Part shown: positions 18,339 through 26,683 of the stretch, one piece after another
Layout: every line of letters begins with the position of its first letter
Position numbering within the stretch: the first letter of the stretch is position 1
From: Bog-950 sp964423405
GTDB lineage: Bacteria; Bacteroidota; Bacteroidia; Chitinophagales; LD1
Length of the DNA: 64,000 nucleotides
Direction: 5' to 3'
Assembly (NCBI GenBank): GCA_964423405.1
Contig: CAYREY010000003.1
Span: forward strand, 1 to 64,000
The notes under the pieces: generated by a model
Told to the model about the DNA's origin: nothing
Database searches by the model: none
The model's input: the letters and a program-made list of their open reading frames with translations, nothing else
Made by a program: the position numbers and the translations under genes

Positions 18339-19574
18339 TTAAAACAATCTACCAGCGGGATTTAATGAGCCGGCCAACTCATGCATGGTCTGCCAATCGG
18401 CGCTACTAAACGTAGGCGAGTATGCTACATGCGGAATAGCATATTCACCCAGCACTCCTTCGCCATACTCCGGACCTGCATGATGCTTTTGCATTTCTGT
18501 ACCAGGTAAAAACATAAGGGGATAGGCTACGACATTCTTAATTCCAAGGCGGGTTACCTGGTCCACATCGTTTTTAAAAGATTTTAGAGTTTGGTTAGGT
18601 AAACCATATATAAGGCTGATACCAAACTTAATCCCTCTGTCGCGCAACGCATCTAGAGTCTTTTGGATAGCTGGGTAATTGTTTCGGCGCTTTATTACAG
18701 CATTAACCAACGGGTCGAAAGTTTGTATACCAAGTTCAATCTCCGAGCCGGTCTCTGCAATAAGATCAAGAAAACGCTCATCATTTTTGCGGCTGATAAG
18801 TTCGGGCCTAACCTGGAAATTGAAAACACCTTTCATACCAAGGCTATTGACTTGCTCAAGGTAAGGTATGTATGTATTACCCATGTTGAATACCGGATCG
18901 GTTACACTTATGCGTGTAGGAGAAAATTTATGGATGTGCTCCAGTTCTGGCAATAGGCGAGTTTCGAGGTAATAATAAACCTTGCGTTGATCAAGGTCGT
19001 GCTGAGCACAAAAGGTGCATTCATATGGGCAGCCCCTTTTAGTCTCTAACCTTATTCTGGACGTATTATTGCTTAAGGAAATAACATCAGTAATAAACGG
19101 CGAAGGTATTAGGCTAAAATCTACCCCGACCTGCGAAATGGCCGGTGCAGTACCAGTTTGGACAATTTGATACAAAGCGCTCTCAGCATAGCCCAGTATA
19201 AAATGATCTGCATCCGGGTAAAATTTCTTCAAAGTTGTTAACTCATTTACATTAACCTGGTAACCTCCAGCGATAATGGAGGCCGGAACCTTATTATCCT
19301 TTAGCCACCGCATTAACCCCAGTGATTGCTTGTGCGACCAGATGTAACAGCTAACAGCTATAAAATCCATAGCATGCCAATCAAGCCCTATAGTCTCCCA
19401 ATCTATTACGCGCAATGGGCGGCTAGCCAGATTAATAGATTTGTGATGGACTTCGTAGTCTTGTCCATACCCTGGTTGACCTTTTAAATAGGAAAGAATG
19501 GAGCCTACCGAAAAGGCTACTTCGGGTTCGTCATACCGGATAATATCGAAGGTTACAATTGCAAGGTGTTTCAT
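18339..19574 (-). CDS. B12-binding-type radical SAM enzyme
   Basis: This 411-aa protein has an N-terminal region (1-140) with the fold pattern of a cobalamin-binding domain, as in other B12-type radical SAM proteins. The iron-sulfur motif CPYECTFC (CxxxCxxC) follows near residues 176-183, then the TIM-barrel segments. It should hold a 4Fe-4S cluster and cleave S-adenosylmethionine; the substrate is unknown. It has its own copy of the shared promoter element and is followed by HEPN copy 2. A metabolic enzyme inside a defence regulon is unusual. It is not clearly a viperin, which lacks the N-terminal domain. Confidence 0.85.
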   Translation of the reverse strand: MKHLAIVTFDIIRYDEPEVAFSVGSILSYLKGQPGYGQDYEVHHKSINLASRPLRVIDWETIGLDWHAMDFIAVSCYIWSHKQSLGLMRWLKDNKVPASIIAGGYQVNVNELTTLKKFYPDADHFILGYAESALYQIVQTGTAPAISQVGVDFSLIPSPFITDVISLSNNTSRIRLETKRGCPYECTFCAQHDLDQRKVYYYLETRLLPELEHIHKFSPTRISVTDPVFNMGNTYIPYLEQVNSLGMKGVFNFQVRPELISRKNDERFLDLIAETGSEIELGIQTFDPLVNAVIKRRNNYPAIQKTLDALRDRGIKFGISLIYGLPNQTLKSFKNDVDQVTRLGIKNVVAYPLMFLPGTEMQKHHAGPEYGEGVLGEYAIPHVAYSPTFSSADWQTMHELAGSLNPAGRLF

Positions 19575-19595
19575 AAGGTGGTTTATTTATACCGA

Positions 19596-19631
19596 CAAAA
19601 ATGAAACGACGCAATGCAACCTATTTGCATT
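19596..19631 (-). promoter_or_regulatory. Shared operator-promoter element, copy 2 (radical SAM operon)
   Basis: On the minus strand AATGCAAATAGGTTGCA (19631-19615), then 13 nt, then TTTTTG (19601-19596). The radical SAM ATG at 19574 lies about 21 nt downstream, which leaves a very short leader. The element also lies just upstream of the end of the receiver gene at 19640. Confidence 0.8.
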
Positions 19632-19639
19632 TGAGATAT

Positions 19640-20557
19640 TTATTTCAAATCTGGATAGTTATGGTCGATGTATTCCTTAAACCAAATTAGGACTTCGACT
19701 AAAGCAAGAACAGAACTTTGAAAAGCATATTTTGTAACTGGGTGATCGTAACGATGTGATAGCGTTTGGCAGGTATTAACTACCGAAGAAAACAACCAAC
19801 TCACATGATCAGTAAAAATGGCTTTAGGCGCTACAATTTCTCCAGAGCCGAGATTAATTTTTGCTAAATCAACCTTTCTGCCGGACAAAAATAATTCTGC
19901 GGCTTTTAGGTTTAATCGCAAATTAGCTCCTGGCTTTAACAAAGCATCCGGCAAGAAAGCTCTATTGTCTATTGTATTTGCACGTTTAAGCATTTCTTCG
20001 ACCAGACCACGAATAACATTGAAATTTGCCTGGCTATACGTCCGTTCTTCTAAACAGCCGAGTAAGGAAATCATTTTATCTTGCGAAGCAATAGGTAAAT
20101 ACCTACCACCAAATACACTGAAGGCCTCTGGATATTTAAGTTTTAGTTTCTGTTGAGGCAAATCTTCAATCAAGAATTGAAGTTTCCGCAACATAGGCTC
20201 CGCACCTTTAGCCTTATCAAAAATCAAATCACTTTCAGTTTCAGGAATTTGGTCGAAAAGACGCTCGAAATGGCCGGTGTTAATTACAAAAGGGACAAAT
20301 ATGTTTTGCTTTCGTAATTCCTTAATTTTTGCCACAGCAGTGTGAATGTGCTTGTCAGTTTCTTGTGGCATGTCTTCACTTAGCCATCCCCTTCCGTCTA
20401 AAATGATTCCAGAAAATTCTCTATGCCTTCGCTCCAGTTCAATAAGGCCCTCTTCTAAACCCTGGTAGTGTTCAATCTCAAAGTTAAATCGGCTCGCGCT
20501 ATCATACAACGAATCGGCCACACTCTTGTCATCATCTATTAGGAGGATTTTAATCAT
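19640..20557 (-). CDS. Response-regulator receiver protein with uncharacterised helical C-terminus
   Basis: This 305-aa protein has an N-terminal receiver domain: the acidic pocket D8-D10, the phospho-acceptor candidate D54 in IILDGRG, T94 in INTG and K115 in FDKAKG. All key residues are present. Residues about 130-305 are helical and lack a recognisable DNA-binding domain, so it is probably not a classical transcription factor. It overlaps the kinase-methylase fusion gene by 8 bases and is its likely phosphorylation partner. The C-terminal part would be the output or effector. Confidence 0.85.
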   Translation of the reverse strand: MIKILLIDDDKSVADSLYDSASRFNFEIEHYQGLEEGLIELERRHREFSGIILDGRGWLSEDMPQETDKHIHTAVAKIKELRKQNIFVPFVINTGHFERLFDQIPETESDLIFDKAKGAEPMLRKLQFLIEDLPQQKLKLKYPEAFSVFGGRYLPIASQDKMISLLGCLEERTYSQANFNVIRGLVEEMLKRANTIDNRAFLPDALLKPGANLRLNLKAAELFLSGRKVDLAKINLGSGEIVAPKAIFTDHVSWLFSSVVNTCQTLSHRYDHPVTKYAFQSSVLALVEVLIWFKEYIDHNYPDLK

Positions 20558-23381
20558 AGTTTTGATTGAAGGGCAAAGTTAAATCTAGTTGAAAATTACT
20601 ATAATCCGGATGGCCAACCACAAGATTATTTCCACCATCTATCTGGCCGCCATGTAAATTTACTATCTGTTTAAGGATATACCCCCCGATTCCAGAGCCG
20701 CCTGATTCACCTGATTTTTTCCCAAACTCAAAAAAATCATCATAAGAAAAGTCATTCTTTACGCCTTTGCCTGAATCATAATACGCAATGCCAATATTTT
20801 TATTCTTTTCCGGGTCTCCCTCAATGTATAAGTCGATAAACAACTTATGGTCTTCAACTTTTCCATGTTTCATAGCATTTTCGACAATATTTCTGAAAAA
20901 CTCCTGAATCAAGAATCTATCGATATCAACCCAAATAGGTTTCAGTCTTATACTTTCTACTGATGTGCTTCCTACGATTGCCCACTCACCATTTGTATCT
21001 AAAGCATTAATCTCAAGCGCAAAATCACGCTCAGGGAGATTAATCTCACTTATAGTTTTTTGAATGAAAGTGACCAACTCAGTCTTCTCAAACTTTAATT
21101 CTCTTCTATTCAATTCGGTCAAACTTTTGATTTTGTCGAAAGTATGTTCTGCAGAAAGAATACTATCATCCATTCTTGCTATCAGTTGCTCTAGGCTCCT
21201 CTTTTTAGAGATTTCCGAAGTCCAAGAAATGTTTTCTCTTGCGTCGATTGCAGAAGCCAGAAAATACTTCAAAGACTCAACATCATTCCGAATGGAACTA
21301 AATTGTTGAGAAAGACTATGACGTACTGTGGAGAGAATTGAATATTCACGTTTTCGGGCACCGCTTTTTTCCGCTAGCGTATCAGCTTCGCTTTGCTTTA
21401 GTCGATGTAAAATTTGAAGTTTTTCACGAATAATTTTATCCTGTTCATGAAGTGAGGGAATAGCCAAAGCAATATTCAAAAATTCGTTCACCCTCCAGGT
21501 TAGTTGCGCGGCACCAGTAAGAATATTCCTGAACTGTTTTAAGAAAAGATCCGAGCGAAATTCCTGAATTAAAAATTCAATACGAACTTTCGACTCATCA
21601 AGCGTGAATGCAAGTATATTAGGACTAATAACAATATTTCTTTCCTTGGCACTAAAAAATGTTGGCTTTAAGTTTTCGCCTATTCTCGCAACTAGTAAAA
21701 CTGGTTGACTCAGATGCATTCCTTTTTGAGACCAGGTTTCCACAGATGTTTCGGAAGCAAAAGATAATTCGAAATCACTATCAGAATTCTTCAAATCAGA
21801 TATTTTAATAAAAGGCACCTTTGCATCATTCGATTCAATTTTCTCCTTAACTACCGTCAGGATCTCATTCAGCAAACAAATCTCTTTCCGCTCGCTTTTA
21901 AGTTTTTCTAATTCATGTTGGACTGGTGAAATGTATCGTTCCGGCTGAAGTATAGAATCAATTTCCAATACTTCAGACATTGTTACAACTCTTGAGTTAG
22001 AACTGTTATCAGGCTTTTCCAGCGACTCAAGAATATCCTCCGGGTGTTGAGTTATGACCTGGTTAGTTGACTCTAAAGTATACACCGAATTCAGGAAGTG
22101 TATTCGTCCCTTCTTGCTCTCTTCTTTGTTTTTATTCAGAATCAATAAATCCTGTTTAACTCCCGAATTGGATTTATCCATTCCCAAAGGCAAAGATATT
22201 ACTGCCTCCACCCAATCTTTAGATACAAGTAGCTCGCGTAAATAATAATGCGCTCCTGAGGATGCAGACAAAAGACTCTGAGGTACAACTACAAAGGCTA
22301 TTCCGTTCGTCTTTAGCATAGAGGTTATCGCCTCAACGTATGCTAATTCTGCATTTTTAACACTACCTTGTAATGTTCGAAATTTAGAGTTACCTGTTGG
22401 GTCTATAATTACTCTTGAAGGTACAATACCAAATACGGCATCGTACGAGGCTTCACCGACCTCTGCCAATCTCAAGAAGTCATAGCAGAGAATCGTATTC
22501 TTGTTAGATACAAATAAATTCCTTAACTCCAGAAAAACTGCCTGTGCCTCCATATCAGTATGTAAATCAACTTGGTCTGTTGCTTTTATAGACAATTTGG
22601 ATATTACGGGCGTTAGTTCAGTAAAGGCATTCAGCATTTTTCCTTGAATGTCCTTAAACTTGGCAATAGTTCCTATTAAATTCAATATGTAATCTGGAAC
22701 TTGAATGCCACGGTTTGCTGACCCTTTGAGATAAAGACCTTTTATTTTTTCGAATTCAGATAATAGCTTTGAAAGGGTTGATGTATCAAACTGATATGAT
22801 TTGGTGATCACAAATGCCTCATACCAGACACTTGCATTTACGGCGTGCAATTGCATCTTAATGAATGCTTGCAGCCTTGGAGTGAGATTTCCATTTACAA
22901 TCAAAGCATCAGTTAAAGAGCCTAGGCTCTGTTGAATTTCATTAGCATTAGCGTGTTCTACTTCAGCTAGCCTTAAGGCCAGTGTATTAGAACTACCACT
23001 TTCCCTCTGCTGCTCGGCAGAGAACCGTTTAGACATCGCAAATAAAAATTTCACATAACAGGTCCAAAGACACAACTCAATTGTCAGTATACCCTCGCCC
23101 GCATGCTTAGACCGGGAAAACAAATTGAAGAGATCAGAAGTCAATCTTTGATAATCATCGCTTCCTTCTGTAAGATTGGCTCTTAACTCATATAAATTTG
23201 AAATTTTATTCTGGAATAATTGCGGATAATTTTTGATTCGTGCATGAATTTGTGAAGTAGGAACAGGCTTCCCATCCTTTCTCACATATAATTTTAACGC
23301 GTTAATCCTTTCCGCAATATCTTTTGCGTTGGAAATCTTCTTAGTCTTTAAAACTTCTACTATTGCTTCGTGTAATGTCAT
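20550..23381 (-). CDS. Fusion: HARE-type wHTH, degenerate HsdM/HsdS-like methylase, histidine kinase
   Basis: This 943-aa protein combines parts not normally joined. Residues 1-65 look like a HARE winged helix. Residues about 250-430 resemble an N6-adenine methylase, but the NPPY position reads GIVPSR, so catalysis is probably lost. Residues about 460-650 resemble an HsdS target-recognition domain. About 670-760 is a coiled coil with an H-box VRHSLSQ. About 800-940 is a GHKL ATPase with N-box VENAMKH, G1 DSGKG and G2 SGIGG. I infer that the methylase part binds DNA as a sensor and the kinase signals to the coupled receiver protein. It has no membrane segment. Confidence 0.82.
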   Translation of the reverse strand: MTLHEAIVEVLKTKKISNAKDIAERINALKLYVRKDGKPVPTSQIHARIKNYPQLFQNKISNLYELRANLTEGSDDYQRLTSDLFNLFSRSKHAGEGILTIELCLWTCYVKFLFAMSKRFSAEQQRESGSSNTLALRLAEVEHANANEIQQSLGSLTDALIVNGNLTPRLQAFIKMQLHAVNASVWYEAFVITKSYQFDTSTLSKLLSEFEKIKGLYLKGSANRGIQVPDYILNLIGTIAKFKDIQGKMLNAFTELTPVISKLSIKATDQVDLHTDMEAQAVFLELRNLFVSNKNTILCYDFLRLAEVGEASYDAVFGIVPSRVIIDPTGNSKFRTLQGSVKNAELAYVEAITSMLKTNGIAFVVVPQSLLSASSGAHYYLRELLVSKDWVEAVISLPLGMDKSNSGVKQDLLILNKNKEESKKGRIHFLNSVYTLESTNQVITQHPEDILESLEKPDNSSNSRVVTMSEVLEIDSILQPERYISPVQHELEKLKSERKEICLLNEILTVVKEKIESNDAKVPFIKISDLKNSDSDFELSFASETSVETWSQKGMHLSQPVLLVARIGENLKPTFFSAKERNIVISPNILAFTLDESKVRIEFLIQEFRSDLFLKQFRNILTGAAQLTWRVNEFLNIALAIPSLHEQDKIIREKLQILHRLKQSEADTLAEKSGARKREYSILSTVRHSLSQQFSSIRNDVESLKYFLASAIDARENISWTSEISKKRSLEQLIARMDDSILSAEHTFDKIKSLTELNRRELKFEKTELVTFIQKTISEINLPERDFALEINALDTNGEWAIVGSTSVESIRLKPIWVDIDRFLIQEFFRNIVENAMKHGKVEDHKLFIDLYIEGDPEKNKNIGIAYYDSGKGVKNDFSYDDFFEFGKKSGESGGSGIGGYILKQIVNLHGGQIDGGNNLVVGHPDYSNFQLDLTLPFNQNYD

Positions 23382-23447
23382 ATTATATCCTTCTAACTTT
23401 AAATTACTTTTATTTCCTCTTTTGTCTATTCAATGTTTACTCAGGTG

Positions 23448-23483
23448 CAAATAAAAGCACTCTCAATGCAATCTATTTGCATT
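23448..23483 (-). promoter_or_regulatory. Shared operator-promoter element, copy 3 (kinase-methylase operon)
   Basis: On the minus strand AATGCAAATAGATTGCA (23483-23467), then 13 nt, then TATTTG (23453-23448). The kinase-methylase ATG at 23381 lies 67 nt downstream, giving a leader of roughly 60 nt. The element abuts the stop of the Cys-cluster gene upstream. Confidence 0.82.
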
Positions 23484-23921
23484 TTAGAAAGGCGCATTAT
23501 CAAAAAGTGAAAATTGCTGATCGACCTCCACGCGAATTGTCTTCTCAGGAACCGGCACATCATTGATAAAATTAACGCATTCGTAAATGTCAGCTATTTT
23601 ATCCCCATCCAATTGAAACAATAAATCCATATAATGACCCTGTTCACCAAGGAAGGTAAGTCCCCGACAGCCCTTGCTGCAACCTGAGCAACTACCCTTA
23701 TGTAAAGTAAGATTTTTATCCCCTGCCTTCTCAAATTGCTCAAATGCCTTAATTAGTTTGCTTACAAATAGATACTTAGGGAAATCCTGGTAAGTCCTCT
23801 CCACGTCGAGAAATGAACTAACCATTTCAATATCTAGGCGAGCTATAAAATAGACTATCGCCTCATATTGATTTCGCGGTTTCGCTATATATTCTTGTTC
23901 CGAAAATAGTTGAAGTTGCAT
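23484..23921 (-). CDS. Small Cys-cluster protein in the helicase operon
   Basis: This 145-aa soluble protein is not recognised. Near its middle is CSGCSKGC, four cysteines in CxxCxxxC-type spacing that could bind zinc or an iron-sulfur cluster. It begins 9 bases after the end of the RecD/Pif1-like helicase gene and shares its promoter. It may be a helicase cofactor. Its stop codon touches promoter element copy 3. Confidence 0.65.
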   Translation of the reverse strand: MQLQLFSEQEYIAKPRNQYEAIVYFIARLDIEMVSSFLDVERTYQDFPKYLFVSKLIKAFEQFEKAGDKNLTLHKGSCSGCSKGCRGLTFLGEQGHYMDLLFQLDGDKIADIYECVNFINDVPVPEKTIRVEVDQQFSLFDNAPF

Positions 23922-23930
23922 CCTTTCAGT

Positions 23931-25283
23931 TCAATAAAGATTCAAAATACTCTTTGCTCTGGTTACCGCTGTATATTGATATTTTAAGGATGGCATATAG
24001 AAGGTATTTAAAAACACCTTTTCCCATTCACCTCCTTGCGCCTTATTACAAGTAATGCTATGTCCGTAACTCAAACGAATTGCTCCAACGTACTTATCGT
24101 CCTGCGGAAACATGGATTCACGAAATACAGGATTTTTAGCATAGCGCTCCTGCCTCAAACCATTTTCAGCGCCCATGGACAATGTTCCATTTGCAGCATT
24201 TAAGCAATCGAGCAGAATGTAATCCTCAATTTCAAATTCTTCGCCCTTCATATTTTTCGAGGAAATCTTTACCGGCACGAAATGCAGACCAGCAACAACT
24301 TCCATCCGGTCCATATCCACCTCTTTAACCACCACATGGTCACCATTAAACAAGTTCTGCGCATTTCTACTCCAGTTTTGCGTCACAATCATTAAGTCTC
24401 CTGATTCAACAATAGCTGCATTGGAACCATAAATACGTTCACGCACTCTGTCGTTAAATACCTTATTACTTTTATGCGAACAAGCTATTGATACGCAATA
24501 TTCTTGGCCGTATCTCTTAAAGTCCTCTACGTAATTAGTCACCGCACCTGAAAAATAGCTAAATTTAAAGCCTTCTAATCGCGGCTCGCCGGTATTATTT
24601 TCTATGGCTTTTCGGAGGTTTAGGGCATTCTTCATAATCTCGCTACCGTCCTCCTGGCGTTTTACTTCTGTCAAAAAATGAGATGTTCCTTTCCAGCTAA
24701 AGGTTTTCCGCAAAAATTCAGGCACCAATGCCATTGAATCTTGCTCATCAATCGGGGGCAATTGATTTCTATCGCCTAGAAAAACCACCTTGTTTTTCTG
24801 ATTGCCATTTTTCACAAACTTCACCAAATCGCTCAATAATGAGTTTTCACTTTTCATCAGCGACAATTCTTTGTTGGTAGAATTCGCTGGAATCATTGAA
24901 GATTCATCCAGGATATAAACCGTAAATTTATCTACCGGATTTTGTTTCAGCCGATAATTGACTTCGCCGGTGGTTTTATTCACCGAAACGTTATAAATCA
25001 TGGAGTGAATGGTGGAACTGACTGAATTTCCCTTCCGGCCTATAATACGCGCCGCCCGGCCTGTAGGTGCCGCAATCTTATAACTTTGTTCCAACTTGTT
25101 TAAATAACCAATAAGGGCCGAAGTAATTGAGGTTTTTCCAGTGCCTGCTGCACCGCACAGAATCATAAAGTCATCCGTATTTTCCTGCTTCACGAACTCC
25201 GACATTGCCGTAAGAGCTTTCTTCTGTTCGGCAGTAGGACAATCAAAATGTAAAAAATCAAGGATAGAAATTGCGGTGTTCAT
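23931..25283 (-). CDS. RecD/Pif1-like superfamily 1 helicase, copy 1
   Basis: This 450-aa protein has superfamily 1B helicase motifs in order: Walker A GAAGTGKTS near residue 43, motif Ia APTGRAARIIG, Walker B YILDESSMIP, motif III GDRNQLPPIDE, and C-terminal ITCNKAQGGEW and YTAVTRAKS. It probably translocates 5' to 3' on single-stranded DNA. It is paralogous to the helicase at 31868, sharing an N-terminal LHF/FFPD-AEQK region. It is transcribed from shared promoter copy 4, divergent from the WYL regulator. Confidence 0.88.
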   Translation of the reverse strand: MNTAISILDFLHFDCPTAEQKKALTAMSEFVKQENTDDFMILCGAAGTGKTSITSALIGYLNKLEQSYKIAAPTGRAARIIGRKGNSVSSTIHSMIYNVSVNKTTGEVNYRLKQNPVDKFTVYILDESSMIPANSTNKELSLMKSENSLLSDLVKFVKNGNQKNKVVFLGDRNQLPPIDEQDSMALVPEFLRKTFSWKGTSHFLTEVKRQEDGSEIMKNALNLRKAIENNTGEPRLEGFKFSYFSGAVTNYVEDFKRYGQEYCVSIACSHKSNKVFNDRVRERIYGSNAAIVESGDLMIVTQNWSRNAQNLFNGDHVVVKEVDMDRMEVVAGLHFVPVKISSKNMKGEEFEIEDYILLDCLNAANGTLSMGAENGLRQERYAKNPVFRESMFPQDDKYVGAIRLSYGHSITCNKAQGGEWEKVFLNTFYMPSLKYQYTAVTRAKSILNLY

Positions 25284-25306
25284 GGCGTTTCGCTTTATTT
25301 ACGCAG

Positions 25307-25342
25307 CAAACATCGAGACACCCGATGCAATCTATTTGCATT
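25307..25342 (-). promoter_or_regulatory. Shared operator-promoter element, copy 4 (helicase 1; also overlaps the regulator start)
   Basis: On the minus strand AATGCAAATAGATTGCA (25342-25326), then 13 nt, then TGTTTG (25312-25307). The helicase ATG is at 25283. On the opposite strand the same palindrome contains TATTTG (25333-25338), about 15 nt before the WYL regulator ATG at 25354. The site could therefore also hold the regulator's own -7 element and mediate autoregulation. Confidence 0.8.
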
Positions 25343-25353
25343 TCGCCCCAATT

Positions 25354-26361
25354 ATGCCGAAGAACTTACATTTTGACATTCGAAAACAGCACCTAAATGA
25401 GTTACTGCGTGGCAAACAAGGCTACACCTTAGAGGAATTGATGAATCGGATAGGTGAAAAAATTAGCGATTACCGAAAAAACAGTAAAGGTGTAAGTAAA
25501 AAGACTATCCAGAATGACATCAGGTTCATGAAGGAAGAAGCCCTAAAAAAGAATGGCAAAATTGTTTGTATAAAAGGGAAATACAGGTATGAACCACCCG
25601 ATTTCAATATTTATGACGTCCAGATTAGCCCCCACTCGGTTGAGAAAATAAAGCTGGCAATTTCTCTTTTAAAGCAGATAAAAGGACTTGATCTACACGA
25701 GGAACTTAAGGAAATATATGATGAACTGAAAATGCGAGTAACCGATGATCAGGAAGTCGACAACCGTTACATACAGTTTGATGTTAGGCCAGAATATCAA
25801 GGAAGCGAATATATAAGTGAACTGTTGGCGGCAATAACCGGCGAAACACCAATCAGTTTTGATTATCAGCCTTTTCTAGTTCCCGAAAAGTATAGAGTTA
25901 TAGTTCATCCCTACCTGCTTAAGGAGTATAATAACAGATGGTTCCTGATTGGATGGCAGGAGGAAAAGAAAATAATTCAGGTTTATGCCCTTGACCGGAT
26001 AAAGAGCAAAATTAAACATGAAGGCAAGTTCGAATTTTTCAATTACCATAAATTCCACGCGGACACGTATTATAACGATGTGATCGGGGTCAGCATTCCA
26101 CCAGAAGCAAAGGTTGAAAAGGTGGTATTGAAATTTAGACGTGAAAGGGTTCAATACGTGGAAACCAACCCCTTGCACCACAGCCAGAAACCGAATGGGC
26201 AAGACGAGGCTACAAAGTCGTTTCAGTATCAGTTAATTCCAAATAACGAGTTGAAGGCCCAAATTCTGTATTTCGGTAGTGATATTGAGGTGATTGGGCC
26301 AGAAAAGCTGAGAGAAGATATTGCAGCAATTATTACAGAAGCAAACAAAAAGTATATTTAG
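25354..26361 (+). CDS. WYL-domain transcriptional regulator of the defence regulon
   Basis: This is a 335-aa protein from the ATG at 25354; upstream in-frame codons lie inside the operator. It has an N-terminal winged helix (about 1-80), then a WYL domain (about 130-220) with PYLLKEYNNRWFLIGW, and a WCX-like C-terminal domain. WYL proteins such as BrxR and CapW are dimeric regulators of phage defence that sense a ligand. The gene lies at the centre of six promoters sharing one inverted repeat, and copy 4 overlaps its own start. It is therefore the best candidate to bind them. Whether it represses or activates is not visible. Confidence 0.88.
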   Translation: MPKNLHFDIRKQHLNELLRGKQGYTLEELMNRIGEKISDYRKNSKGVSKKTIQNDIRFMKEEALKKNGKIVCIKGKYRYEPPDFNIYDVQISPHSVEKIKLAISLLKQIKGLDLHEELKEIYDELKMRVTDDQEVDNRYIQFDVRPEYQGSEYISELLAAITGETPISFDYQPFLVPEKYRVIVHPYLLKEYNNRWFLIGWQEEKKIIQVYALDRIKSKIKHEGKFEFFNYHKFHADTYYNDVIGVSIPPEAKVEKVVLKFRRERVQYVETNPLHHSQKPNGQDEATKSFQYQLIPNNELKAQILYFGSDIEVIGPEKLREDIAAIITEANKKYI

Positions 26362-26362
26362 A

Positions 26363-26398
26363 AATGCAAATAGATTGCACTCCTTAAGAGTTTATTTG
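26363..26398 (+). promoter_or_regulatory. Shared operator-promoter element, copy 5 (retron)
   Basis: AATGCAAATAGATTGCA (26363-26379), then 13 nt, then TATTTG (26393-26398). It starts 2 bases after the WYL gene stop. Transcription starting about 7 nt after the hexamer would begin at about 26405, the first base of the retron a1 repeat. Confidence 0.85.
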
Positions 26399-26404
26399 TA
26401 TCAC

Positions 26405-26675
26405 GTTCCTTGAATGCCTGCCGAAAATATTGATTGTGTCAGCTGGAAATTACCGAAAGGTGGATTTCAGATCGGCTGATGGCATTGGGAGTAATCCTGG
26501 TGCTGAATGTTTCTTTGGTCATTTTAATCGATAACTTTCGATAAACTGTATCAATAGAAACGATATATATGTTATGTTATAATATGATATATAATATAGC
26601 AATATCATTTGTTATAATTAATAATCATTGCGAATTGATTCATATACAAAGAATAAAAGGCAGGCATTCGGGAAC
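26405..26675 (+). ncRNA. Retron non-coding RNA (msr-msd)
   Basis: The segment between the promoter and the RT gene has retron ncRNA architecture. Terminal inverted repeats a1 (26405-26422) and a2 (26659-26675) pair through AATGCCTGCC/GGCAGGCATT plus GTTCC/GGAAC. An msr-type stem-loop lies at 26439-26479 with a GAAA tetraloop and TCAGC/GCTGA base; the AGC there could supply the branching G. A long AT-rich hairpin at 26577-26617 is a plausible msd stem. The RT gene starts 8 bases after a2. The exact msDNA ends cannot be read by eye. Confidence 0.85.
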
Positions 26676-26683
26676 TTTTAATC

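Noticed and set aside
18339..19574. Viperin (antiviral radical SAM)
   Set aside because: The protein has a cobalamin-binding-type N-terminal domain and lacks the viperin layout; only the CxxxCxxC motif is shared.
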